A DNA stretch of 13,549 nucleotides from an uncultured Alphaproteobacteria bacterium (lineage in GTDB: Bacteria; Pseudomonadota; Alphaproteobacteria; RF32; CAG-239), in the NCBI GenBank assembly GCA_900553115.1, contig USCF01000008.1, positions 1 to 13,549 of the forward strand, read 5' to 3'. The translations under genes and the position numbers were made by a program. Below are positions 6,799-13,549 of the stretch, piece by piece. The notes under the pieces were generated by a model that made no database searches, was not told the origin of the DNA, and was given only the letters and a program-made list of their open reading frames with translations. Within the stretch, counting starts at the first letter, position 1. Every line of letters starts with the position of its first letter.

Positions 6799-7428
6799 TT
6801 AAGCTTTCTGCGCTAAAAATTCTTTAATTGGGCGATAGCTGCGCCGATGCTGCGGTGTCACACCATACAACCGCAAACCTTCTATATGTGCCTTTGTTCC
6901 ATAACCGGCATTTTTTTCAAATCCATAATACGGATATTGTTTTGCCAAATCGCACATCAACCGGTCACGATAGACTTTTGCCAATATACTCGCCGCCGCT
7001 ATGGAATACGATCTTCCGTCACCACCAACAAAACACTCTGACGCACACGGAAAATCCTTGGGCAGACGATTGCCGTCTATCAAAGCAACATTTGGCTTTT
7101 GTTTTAGCTGTTCCAACGCGCGCCGCATAGCCATAAATGTCGCCTGTAAAATATTATATTCATCTATTTCTGCCGCACTTGCCTCACCTATGCCGCACAA
7201 AACGTGTCCGGCTTGTTCTTCTTTCCGCAACAAACCATAAAGATATTCTCGTTTTTTGGCACTTATTTTTTTAGAATCATTTAATTGATCCAGCAATTCC
7301 GGCGCCACTTCACGCGTCAAAAACACTACCGCTCCCGCCACCACCGGCCCTGCCCACGGGCCACGTCCGGCCTCATCTATTCCGCAAACCAAACCTTGAT
7401 GTTCGTCTTCTATTTTCCAATCCGGCAT
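6799..7428 (-). CDS. rnhB: Ribonuclease HII
   Basis: Cleaves the RNA strand of RNA-DNA hybrids and nicks at single ribonucleotides in DNA; cytoplasmic. The 209 residues are a normal length. GIDEAGRGPWAGPVVAGAV (16-34) gives the catalytic D18-E19 and the GRG substrate motif (21-23). Asp118 in LIDGN and Asp137 in GGDGRS complete the DEDD set. The helix SIAAASILAKVYRDRLM (142-158) and GYGTKAH near the C-terminus are also typical. Start ATG 7428 has GGAG 6 nt upstream. It is the last protein gene of the minus-strand row, 50 nt after the rhodanese gene, and has a possible promoter of its own in that gap. Confidence 0.96.
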   Translation of the reverse strand: MPDWKIEDEHQGLVCGIDEAGRGPWAGPVVAGAVVFLTREVAPELLDQLNDSKKISAKKREYLYGLLRKEEQAGHVLCGIGEASAAEIDEYNILQATFMAMRRALEQLKQKPNVALIDGNRLPKDFPCASECFVGGDGRSYSIAAASILAKVYRDRLMCDLAKQYPYYGFEKNAGYGTKAHIEGLRLYGVTPQHRRSYRPIKEFLAQKA

Positions 7429-7447
7429 AATTTTCTCCTTTGCCGGA

Positions 7448-7475
7448 AATATATCACAAACCGCGCAAAACGCAA
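7448..7475 (-). promoter_or_regulatory. Possible rnhB promoter
   Basis: TTGCGT (7475-7470), a 16-nt spacer and TATATT (7453-7448) on the minus strand, between the rhodanese stop and the rnhB SD. Moderate match. It would let rnhB be expressed independently of the glycosylation genes upstream. Confidence 0.4.
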
Positions 7476-7478
7476 GCC

Positions 7479-7790
7479 TTAGTGACGAATAATCGGCACC
7501 CCCTCATATTCAGCCTCCACCAAACCGCCGATTACCACCGCCACATTTTTAAATCCGACTTTTTCAAACATTTCAGCCGCCTGCGACGCCCTACCGCCCG
7601 ACGAACACAAAATATTTATGGTATCATCTTTGCCAATATTGTTCTGTTTGATAAATTCCAGCGGATTCAGTGTTTCCAAATCTGCGTTGATATGCGGCAG
7701 ACCAATTTCTTCCAGAGCTTTTTCTTCCGGCAACCGCACATCTAAAATAAATGATTTTTTATTCAAATTTATCGGTTTTATAAAGCGCAT
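7479..7790 (-). CDS. Single-domain rhodanese-like sulfurtransferase
   Basis: A 103-residue rhodanese domain. LDVRLPEE at 16-23 is the usual entry motif. LCSSGGRASQAA at 61-72 forms the active-site loop, with the sulfur-carrying Cys62 and Arg67. The C-terminal strand-turn NVAVVIGGLVEAEYEGVPII is also typical. No signal peptide is visible, so it is probably cytoplasmic. Such proteins move persulfide sulfur or bind anions; the acceptor cannot be told here. AGGAGG lies 5 nt before the ATG. It follows the Cys-rich membrane protein gene after a 73-nt gap and precedes rnhB by 50 nt. It may be read through from the upstream operon or from a weak promoter in the gap. Confidence 0.9.
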   Translation of the reverse strand: MRFIKPINLNKKSFILDVRLPEEKALEEIGLPHINADLETLNPLEFIKQNNIGKDDTINILCSSGGRASQAAEMFEKVGFKNVAVVIGGLVEAEYEGVPIIRH

Positions 7791-7863
7791 TTTATCCTCC
7801 TTTTTTATACAAAGATAATCAGCGCTCTATAAATTTAAAGCCTCGTAAAACTAAGTTACATTT

Positions 7864-8367
7864 TTACCAACTCTGTACTTTTTGCAAAATTTTCAGCAGA
7901 TTTCTAGATTTGAAATCAACCCGCACAAACTTGTGATGCGACGGCACAATCAAACAATAGCTGTCACTGCAGTTTTCTACCAGCAGGGAGTCAACGCAAT
8001 CTTTGCCGTAACAAGACGAACTCATAGAGTTTTGCAAAAACGCCCGCTGCTCATATACATCTTCCAAATTTGCCATTTTCAACAAATTATCCACCGCCTG
8101 CTGGCGCATTTTGCTAACCGGACAATCCGCCCCAAACCAAACAATTTTTTTGCCGCCGGTAATCACAGAATAAAAAGGACTATCCTTGGCTGTTTGGTCA
8201 TACACTCCTTGCGGTATATCTTGTATATTAGGCGCAAAAAAATATCTGAAAGCGGCACCGGCTGCAATGACTAACAGCAAATATTTCAGCAGCTTATACG
8301 ACCGTGGTTTTTGAACTTTGTTATTTATGGGTTGACCTGTGTTTTTTATTTGGTGGACAGACGGCAT
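7864..8367 (-). CDS. Membrane-anchored Cys-rich protein, possibly thioredoxin-like
   Basis: 167 residues, no certain family. A basic N-terminal tail (1-25, Lys/Arg-rich) is followed by one hydrophobic segment at about 26-43, then a soluble domain that would face the periplasm by the positive-inside rule. The segment KKIVWFGADCPVSK (73-86) resembles the strand-turn-helix of a thioredoxin fold with a CPVS motif in place of CxxC. Four further cysteines (119, 124, 133, 138) could form disulfides or bind metal. SD GGAGG lies just before ATG 8367, and the gene starts 12 nt after the GtrA-type gene ends, so it is co-transcribed with the sugar-lipid genes. Its role in that pathway is unknown. A redox or scaffold partner is a guess. 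Confidence 0.75.
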   Translation of the reverse strand: MPSVHQIKNTGQPINNKVQKPRSYKLLKYLLLVIAAGAAFRYFFAPNIQDIPQGVYDQTAKDSPFYSVITGGKKIVWFGADCPVSKMRQQAVDNLLKMANLEDVYEQRAFLQNSMSSSCYGKDCVDSLLVENCSDSYCLIVPSHHKFVRVDFKSRNLLKILQKVQSW

Positions 8368-8379
8368 TTTTCCTCCTAT

Positions 8380-8853
8380 TTATGATTGTGAAACTTGACG
8401 AAATGAATAATATTTATGCAATAAAAACGTGACTATAGTCGAAAATACCAAATATACGGCCTGTGCGACCAATGGCTGCAAACCTACAAAAAGCATTAAA
8501 AAGCTCAAAATCGGCGAATTTATCAGATATAAAAACAAATACACTGACCACGCTTTTATAAATTCTCTTTTCCAATTCTCGCGGCTATGAAAAACATAGT
8601 AGCGCATGGTCAAAAACGATACGTTGATAGAAATTACATACTGCAGAAACAGCGCCGCATTTGCAACAATAACTTGCGAAAAACCAAGTTCACTGTTTGC
8701 ATTTATGCTGGCAAAAAGCCAATAAATCAGAGCCAAAATACTATAAGCGAAAACTGTGTTAAACCCGCCGACCAGCAAAAAACGCAGCTTTTGCGGCAGC
8801 TCGAACCAAATATTTTCAGCCCATAGATACAGTTTGATTAAAGGCTTAATCAT
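8380..8853 (-). CDS. GtrA-family four-helix membrane protein, candidate lipid-linked sugar flippase
   Basis: 157 residues with four hydrophobic segments at roughly 25-48, 61-84, 102-122 and 125-147. The opening RFLLVGGFNTVFAYSIL (24-40) is the GtrA signature. In the O-antigen glucosylation systems GtrA is thought to flip undecaprenyl-phosphate-sugar made by GtrB, and the GT2 gene of GtrB/ArnC type is two genes upstream. The ATG overlaps the end of the deacetylase gene by 8 bases (ATGATTAA), and a GGAGGGG site lies just before it, indicating translational coupling. A flippase for the deacetylated lipid-linked sugar is the natural role here, by context. Confidence 0.9.
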   Translation of the reverse strand: MIKPLIKLYLWAENIWFELPQKLRFLLVGGFNTVFAYSILALIYWLFASINANSELGFSQVIVANAALFLQYVISINVSFLTMRYYVFHSRENWKREFIKAWSVYLFLYLINSPILSFLMLFVGLQPLVAQAVYLVFSTIVTFLLHKYYSFRQVSQS

Positions 8854-9685
8854 TTATCCCCTCCGGCACTTTTTTATCCAGCAAAGTTTCCAGTTCAACC
8901 GTGCGATACGGCGACAAAATATTTTCATCCCACACATCTTCTGGATATTGCTTGTCAATTTCCGGCATTCCGGGGTGAATCATAATTTCCACGGCTTTAT
9001 AGCCTTGGGGAATTTTCACGCCGCTAAACTGCTCTTTGGCAATTTTGCAAGTATACATCAGCGTATAAAAATACACATCGTTTTTGTAACCGTTCCACCA
9101 GCATAAAAAGCGCAGCAAAACATATTTTATCAACGCGCCGTCGAACAGCCAACTCTTATTATGGTTATATTTCAAAGTGTTGAAAATATTTTCATTCATC
9201 ACCCTGATGCGAGGAACTTCAAACTCTTTTTGCAACTTGCGCATAGTTTTGAAAATTTGCGGAATCATATGCACATGGCGATGACTGTCCAAATGTTGCA
9301 ATGGCAAACCTGTCGTCAGATATTTAGCAATTTGCGCACGCATTTCAATTTCAACCTGCTGCCGCAGTTGACGCGGTTTAAAAAACGAAAGTAGCAGCAA
9401 ATTGACAAAGCCGTTTTTAAGCTTGCCCTGCCCGTCCACCAGCAACGGAATTTCTTGCGCCGATGCGGCCGGATATTCATTGGTCAAGTTAACGTGCAGC
9501 CCCATTTCCAACTCTGGCATTTCTTTTGCCAATTTCACGGCTTCGGCGGCATATTTTTGATTTATCATCAAACTTGCGCTGTTCAAAATTCCTTCACGAT
9601 GAGCTTTGACAATAGCGGCGTTCACACCTTTGCTAATACCAAAATCATCAGCGTTAAATATCTTTTGCAACGTCATTTTTTTCAT
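8846..9685 (-). CDS. YdjC/ChbG/NaxD-type N-acetyl-sugar deacetylase
   Basis: 279 residues of the YdjC/ChbG/HpnK family of metal-dependent deacetylases. NADDFG (11-16) gives the metal and catalytic Asp13-Asp14, GLHVNLT (62-68) gives His64, and HLDSHRHVH (131-139) gives further metal and catalytic His residues. HPGMPE (237-242) is the C-terminal family motif. No signal peptide, so it acts on the cytoplasmic side. Family knowledge: ChbG deacetylates chitobiose, while NaxD of Francisella and its Bordetella homologue remove acetyl from undecaprenyl-phosphate-linked N-acetylhexosamine. The company of a GT2 polyprenyl-sugar synthase, GtrA and a GT39 transferase favours the NaxD-like role. The gene overlaps the GT2 gene by 32 bases and has no strong SD, so it is probably coupled to it; ATG 9676 is an alternative start. 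Confidence 0.9.
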   Translation of the reverse strand: MKKMTLQKIFNADDFGISKGVNAAIVKAHREGILNSASLMINQKYAAEAVKLAKEMPELEMGLHVNLTNEYPAASAQEIPLLVDGQGKLKNGFVNLLLLSFFKPRQLRQQVEIEMRAQIAKYLTTGLPLQHLDSHRHVHMIPQIFKTMRKLQKEFEVPRIRVMNENIFNTLKYNHNKSWLFDGALIKYVLLRFLCWWNGYKNDVYFYTLMYTCKIAKEQFSGVKIPQGYKAVEIMIHPGMPEIDKQYPEDVWDENILSPYRTVELETLLDKKVPEGIND

Positions 9686-10622
9686 CTTTCGTCACATAAT
9701 CTGCCATATACAGCGGACGTTTTTTCACTTCCATGTGAATTTTACCGATATATTCACCGATTATTCCCAAGCAAATCAGCTGCACCGAACCTAGGAAAAT
9801 CACAGTTATCATAATCGTGGCGTAACCTGGAGTTGGATTATGCATAAAGAAGTGCTCGGCAAGCACATAAATACCCAGCAAAAAAGCTACTGTCGCCGCC
9901 ATTAGTCCCAAATAAATTGCCAGCCGCAGCGGCAACACAGAAAACTGCACAATGCTGTTAATTGCCAAATGCAGCGATTTGATAAAGTTATATTTTGATT
10001 CGCCGCTAAAACGTTCCGGCGCCACAAAATCAATCATAGCCACGTTGTCGTGCGGCATAATCCAGCTCAACAGCCCTCTAAACAAGCGGTCTTGTTCATT
10101 AAAACCTTTCAAAAAATCCACATACTTACGGTCAAGCAATCTAAAATCAGGCGCACTTTCCATAATTTTGGTATCTGAAAGCTTGTTTAATATAAAGTAA
10201 AAGGTCTTGGCGCAAAATTTATAAAACTTTGAAGTCGCTTTATTATCCAAGCGCTTTGTCAAAACAATTTCTTTGCCCTTTTGCCAAAGTTCTATCATTT
10301 TCGGGATATAAACCGGCGGATGCTGCAAATCAGAATCCATAAAGATTACAGCGTCACCTTTGGCATAATCCATACCTGCCGTCATAGCGATTTCGTGTCC
10401 AAAATTACGTTTGAGCTGCACCACTTTAACACGTGCATCTTTCTTTTGCAATTTCAGACAATTAGCATATGTTTTATCCGAACTGCCGTCATCAACATAC
10501 AAAAATTCAAAATCAACATTTTTCACTTTTTGCAAATTTTGCACCAGTTGCTTATAAAGCTCGTTCACATTATCTTGCTCATTATAGGCAGAAATTACGA
10601 TACTCACCAATTTATTCGGCAT
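9654..10622 (-). CDS. GT2 polyprenyl-phosphate glycosyltransferase (GtrB/ArnC/FlmF type)
   Basis: 322 residues. The GT-A domain begins VSIVISAYNEQDNV (6-19), with VDDGSSDKT at 43-51 (D44, D45) and FMDSDLQHPP at 94-103, holding the DxD metal motif (D96, D98). KRNFGHEIAMTAG (71-83) is typical of the DPM1/GtrB branch. Two membrane helices follow at about 232-256 and 266-292, as in GtrB and ArnC. These enzymes move a sugar from a nucleotide donor to undecaprenyl phosphate on the inner face of the inner membrane. ATG 10622 overlaps the stop of the GT39 gene by 11 bases and has GGAGG 6-7 nt upstream. The gene is coupled on both sides. The sugar is inferred to be an N-acetylhexosamine because a deacetylase follows. 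Confidence 0.93.
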   Translation of the reverse strand: MPNKLVSIVISAYNEQDNVNELYKQLVQNLQKVKNVDFEFLYVDDGSSDKTYANCLKLQKKDARVKVVQLKRNFGHEIAMTAGMDYAKGDAVIFMDSDLQHPPVYIPKMIELWQKGKEIVLTKRLDNKATSKFYKFCAKTFYFILNKLSDTKIMESAPDFRLLDRKYVDFLKGFNEQDRLFRGLLSWIMPHDNVAMIDFVAPERFSGESKYNFIKSLHLAINSIVQFSVLPLRLAIYLGLMAATVAFLLGIYVLAEHFFMHNPTPGYATIMITVIFLGSVQLICLGIIGEYIGKIHMEVKKRPLYMADYVTKDEKNDVAKDI

Positions 10623-12075
10623 TTTTAGCCTCCTTCACATTATAAAATCCATAAAATATATCACGGACCTTCACTTTTCCAAAAAAGTTAGAATATGCAA
10701 CTTTAATATTCTGAGGAAAAGTAAGTTTATCTCCAAATTTATTTTTATATTTCATATATTCATTATAATTTGCCGCCACCACAAACGCGCCTTTTTCTTC
10801 AAAATCAGCGGCATCAAACCAAGGATTATTATTCGGGTTTAACCAAATCATCGGCTTAACATCATGGTCGGCATACAACGTAAACATATTGGCAAACCAA
10901 ACATCGGAACCGATATATTCCAGTTTTTGACCACCGGTGCGTTCGGTCCATTTTTGTTCCAACATTTTAACCATAGTCGGACAATCAGAACGAAAGCGCT
11001 CGCTGGTCGTCAGCAGACACTGCGCGCCATACGCAAACGCAAAAAGCAAGCTCCAGCCGGCCATAATCAAAGAATAGCGACCAGCTTTGGCCTCATTGAT
11101 TTTAGCAGGCCAAAAATATACCAGCATCAAACCCACCAAAAATTGGCACGGAAACCCCCACATACTCTTAAGCGGAGTACCGGCAATCAAGCTAATGGTC
11201 ATAAACACCAACATCGGCATAAATCCGCAAATCAGCAAAAATCTGCTTTTTTCATCTTTAAGAGATGGACGTTCTTCTTTTTCTGAAATTTTATAAAACA
11301 CGGCGTAGCTCAACACGGCTGCCAACACAAACAGCATCTGACTGCCGGCAAATTTCAGCGGATACCATAAATGACGCCATTCGCTGCTCATAACTTTATT
11401 GGTATTACGCATCAAAAAATAGTCCAAAGTTTCAAAATTATGCTCCGCCAGCCACCATATATGCGGAACAAATAAAAGCACAGCGCAAACAACCGCCAGA
11501 TATGCCTTATAATTCAACAATTGCTTCCGACTTTTTTTAGAACTCAGCAAAAAAACGCCCATAGCCGCCGGCAGCAAAACACCTGTATACTTGTTAAGCA
11601 GATTAATTCCGCACAACAGACCAAACAAAACCCAGTCTTTCAGCTTGTTTTGCTGATAGGCCTGCCAAAAATAATAAGCGCTCATCGGCCACAAAGATAG
11701 TGAAATAACATTTACATTGTATTCAACACTGGAAAAATTATAGTAGATTACCCCCAGCTGCAGCATAGAAGCCAAAACAGCTTTATTTTTATCAACAAAC
11801 AAACTTGCCAATTTATAAACATACACTAGCCCCATAGCCACAAAAATTTGACTAAGCAAATACATCGAACCGTCGGCTTTTCCAAGCAACAAATAAAAAT
11901 AATAAGCTATAATGCCCGAAAACGGCGGATGTTTAGTAGTTCCCAGCAAGCTGTATTTGCCCCAAACAATAGCTTCTTGCGTATCCATTGGCAAGCTCAG
12001 ACGCAAAAGAGGCACTGCACTCCACAACAGCAGATTAAGCAACAAAAACAGCGTCCATTTTCTTTTTATTTCCAT
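10612..12075 (-). CDS. GT39/PMT-family (ArnT-like) membrane glycosyltransferase
   Basis: 487 residues with about ten hydrophobic segments and a C-terminal soluble part (about 370-487), the layout of ArnT/PMT_2 transferases. Near the N-terminus MDTQEAIVWG (about 30-39) sits in the first periplasmic loop, where ArnT-like enzymes carry the catalytic acidic residue, followed by TTKHPPFSG. Such enzymes transfer a sugar from polyprenyl phosphate to lipid A or another envelope acceptor on the periplasmic face. Start chosen at ATG 12075, which has AGGTG just upstream; a GTG at 12084 lies inside that SD. It is the first gene of the sugar-lipid operon and overlaps the GT2 gene. The acceptor cannot be read from the sequence, but lipid A is the most likely by analogy. 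Confidence 0.9.
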   Translation of the reverse strand: MEIKRKWTLFLLLNLLLWSAVPLLRLSLPMDTQEAIVWGKYSLLGTTKHPPFSGIIAYYFYLLLGKADGSMYLLSQIFVAMGLVYVYKLASLFVDKNKAVLASMLQLGVIYYNFSSVEYNVNVISLSLWPMSAYYFWQAYQQNKLKDWVLFGLLCGINLLNKYTGVLLPAAMGVFLLSSKKSRKQLLNYKAYLAVVCAVLLFVPHIWWLAEHNFETLDYFLMRNTNKVMSSEWRHLWYPLKFAGSQMLFVLAAVLSYAVFYKISEKEERPSLKDEKSRFLLICGFMPMLVFMTISLIAGTPLKSMWGFPCQFLVGLMLVYFWPAKINEAKAGRYSLIMAGWSLLFAFAYGAQCLLTTSERFRSDCPTMVKMLEQKWTERTGGQKLEYIGSDVWFANMFTLYADHDVKPMIWLNPNNNPWFDAADFEEKGAFVVAANYNEYMKYKNKFGDKLTFPQNIKVAYSNFFGKVKVRDIFYGFYNVKEAKNAE

Positions 12076-12115
12076 TTTTTTCACCTGATTAATATATCTT
12101 AAACTAAGTTTTTAT

Positions 12116-12144
12116 ATCATATTCAACAAAAAAGTATAGTACAA
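12116..12144 (-). promoter_or_regulatory. Promoter of the sugar-lipid operon
   Basis: On the minus strand TTGTAC (12144-12139), a 17-nt spacer and TATGAT (12121-12116) form a good sigma70-type promoter. Transcription would start near 12109 and give a leader of about 34 nt. A TATACT at 12138-12133, inside the spacer, is a second possible -10 with a poor -35. Confidence 0.6.
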
Positions 12145-12178
12145 AAATAAATTAGCACACTGTTTGTCTCAAAAATGT

Positions 12179-12195
12179 ACAAAAAATTTTTTTGT
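12179..12195. repeat. A/T inverted repeat between divergent promoters
   Basis: ACAAAAAA (12179-12186) is followed by TTTTTTTGT (12187-12195), an 8-bp inverted repeat with almost no loop. It lies between the two divergent promoters, upstream of both. It could be a bent or protein-binding site, or simply low-complexity AT sequence. Confidence 0.3.
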
Positions 12196-12204
12196 CATTT
12201 TTTA

Positions 12205-12233
12205 TTGCAAAAGATAAAAATCTGCGCTATACT
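12205..12233 (+). promoter_or_regulatory. Promoter of the right-edge gene
   Basis: TTGCAA (12205-12210), a 17-nt spacer and TATACT (12228-12233) make a strong sigma70-type promoter. Transcription would start near 12240, about 26 nt before the ATG at 12266. Confidence 0.75.
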
Positions 12234-12265
12234 GACTAAAAAGGGATTACTTATGGAGAAACAAA

Positions 12266-13549
12266 ATGGTTGAACAAGCTGACAAAAACAAAGAATTATA
12301 TAATGATATAAACACAGCCTTGCAACAAGAAAAAGAGCAGAAACCGATTTCTGATGAGAAAAAAGAAGCCATTATGCGTCAACTTAACGAATTGGCAGAA
12401 AGTTCGTCTGATTTTGATCCCGACAATTTGGATAATATTATAGCTTTTGCCTCCAACTATGGACACAATAACAACGCGGAAGCTATTTTACGAAAAGCAC
12501 AAGAACAAAAAGCCAAAATTGACCAAGACAATTTGCAGGCAGAAAAAGAAAAAACTTCGCTGGAACAACCAAAAGAATCTCCAACTTTATCAGCACAATT
12601 CCGCGGCGATATTTCTGTTATCAGCCAGCCGTCTTATAATGTTTATAAACACTACACCGAACTAAAAAATCAGAAGAATCCAAACGAAATCCAACAAAAA
12701 GAAATTGCAGATATTGAACAGCAAGTTGAAGCTATTCTTGCCAATGTAAGCCCCGAATATATTGATGAAGAAAACGCCGTGGCTTTGCAAGACTATTTAG
12801 CCATCAGCAATGCATCAGAACTTAGCAAAGAATCAAAAAAACGCAATCATGATTTACAAAAAACTGTTACTGAAAAGCTCAAAGAATTTGATAAAAATAA
12901 CAGCTTGGAAGACGTCAAAAATCTGACTCCGGAACAATTAGAAAAAAATGAAAATCTTTGGGCTGAAGCAGCTAAAAAAGCTGATGTAAAACCGACTATG
13001 ACGTCTTTGTCTGCCATAATGGCTGCTTTGCCAGACAATGACAAACGCAATGAAATTCTTGGCACACTGCAGCGCACTACTATCTTTGGATTATCGGATA
13101 AAGAACCTGATGAAAATGGCGCGGCCGTTTTCCAAGAAACTTTGGACAATAATGCCGAAGAATTTAAGGCCATGGTCAACGCAGAATATTTAAAACAACA
13201 GGCGCTGACTGAATTTTGTGAAAAAAATAAAATTTCTCCGCAAAATTTGAATGCCATTTTGCAAAATGCAGAAAATGGAATTGTTTTGTCTGATGAAGAA
13301 AAAGAACTGCAGCAAAAGTTTCAAAAGCATTTAGCCGAACATTTAGCTAAATTTCCGGATTTTAACGGTCCATACGATAACAAACAGCTTTTAGAAAATT
13401 CTGTTGTTATGGCTCAAACTCAGCTTTTAAACCGAACCAGTACCAAACAAAGCCGTATTGCTCGCTTAATAGAAGCACCGTCTGTTTCCAAACGCTTTAC
13501 CAAATGGAACAATAATTTTGCGCAAAAACACCCTAAAATGCACAAAGCT
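12266..13549 (+). CDS. Long charged helical protein of unknown function, C-terminus off the window
   Basis: The frame is open from ATG 12266 to the window end, 428 codons. GGAG lies 7 nt before the ATG; an ATG at 12253 leads to a stop after six codons and is not used. No family is recognised. The N-terminal ~110 residues are very rich in Glu, Lys, Gln and Asn, with DNLQAEKEKTSLEQ-like heptad-friendly stretches, so helix or coiled coil is likely. The rest is also mostly helical by composition, with short motifs such as SAIMAALPDN and SRIARLIEAPS but no signal peptide or membrane segment in the visible part. It has its own strong promoter and is divergent from the sugar-lipid operon. Codon use looks like that of its neighbours. 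A large structural or secreted protein is possible, but nothing visible decides it. Confidence 0.8.
   Translation, partial: MVEQADKNKELYNDINTALQQEKEQKPISDEKKEAIMRQLNELAESSSDFDPDNLDNIIAFASNYGHNNNAEAILRKAQEQKAKIDQDNLQAEKEKTSLEQPKESPTLSAQFRGDISVISQPSYNVYKHYTELKNQKNPNEIQQKEIADIEQQVEAILANVSPEYIDEENAVALQDYLAISNASELSKESKKRNHDLQKTVTEKLKEFDKNNSLEDVKNLTPEQLEKNENLWAEAAKKADVKPTMTSLSAIMAALPDNDKRNEILGTLQRTTIFGLSDKEPDENGAAVFQETLDNNAEEFKAMVNAEYLKQQALTEFCEKNKISPQNLNAILQNAENGIVLSDEEKELQQKFQKHLAEHLAKFPDFNGPYDNKQLLENSVVMAQTQLLNRTSTKQSRIARLIEAPSVSKRFTKWNNNFAQKHPKMHKA

Noticed and set aside
12082..12084. GTG start for the GT39-type transferase
   Set aside because: The GTG is part of the AGGTG that serves as SD for ATG 12075, and no other SD precedes it.
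12847..13257. 136-codon minus-strand frame
   Set aside because: Opposite strand of the long charged gene; Ser/Phe-rich translation typical of the antisense of a Glu/Lys/Asn-rich gene, with no SD.
1..13549. CRISPR array, insertion sequence or prophage
   Set aside because: No regularly spaced direct repeats, no transposase, and no phage structural genes were seen.

Overview
This window looks like the chromosome of an AT-rich (roughly 40% GC by eye) Gram-negative bacterium. The Gram-negative assignment rests on a lipid/envelope glycosylation operon and on the gene families present. A gut- or host-associated alphaproteobacterium is my best guess, partly because the metK leader resembles the mainly alphaproteobacterial SAM-II riboswitch class. 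That taxonomic call is inference and not proven by the sequence. The standard genetic code, clear Shine-Dalgarno (SD) sites and sigma70-type promoters are used throughout. Nothing in the window looks like a CRISPR array, an rRNA operon or a complete prophage.

Left part (1-3900). A U32-family peptidase/RNA hydroxylase gene runs off the left edge on the minus strand. Upstream of it on the same strand is a short, divergent metK. Between them sits a perfect 9-bp hairpin plus U-tract, which contains the SD of the U32 gene. metK has a strong promoter and a leader with SAM-II-like core motifs. mtnN (MTA/SAH nucleosidase) is divergent from metK. The metK-mtnN intergenic region therefore controls both the making of SAM and the recycling of its by-products.

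Middle part (3900-6800). A 524-residue protein of unknown function lies on the minus strand. Its promoter is near-consensus, with a run of nine T in the spacer. Next to it are a small coding remnant, a Hin/Mpi-type serine recombinase on the plus strand, an AT-rich gene-free stretch and a tRNA-Arg(CCU) on the minus strand. This is the most accessory-looking part of the window.

Right part (6800-12075, all minus strand). A gene row reads, in transcription order, GT39/ArnT-like transferase, GT2 polyprenyl-phosphate sugar synthase, YdjC/ChbG/NaxD-type deacetylase, GtrA-type small membrane protein, Cys-rich membrane-anchored protein, rhodanese, rnhB. The first four genes overlap or nearly so. Together they make a coherent pathway: charge a lipid carrier with an N-acetyl sugar, deacetylate it, flip it, and transfer the amino sugar to an envelope acceptor. 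This matches the logic of the Francisella/Bordetella lipid A amino-sugar modification systems, with a GtrA protein as candidate flippase.

Right edge (12266-13549). A divergent, strongly promoted gene encodes a long, charged, probably helical protein of unknown function that runs off the window.
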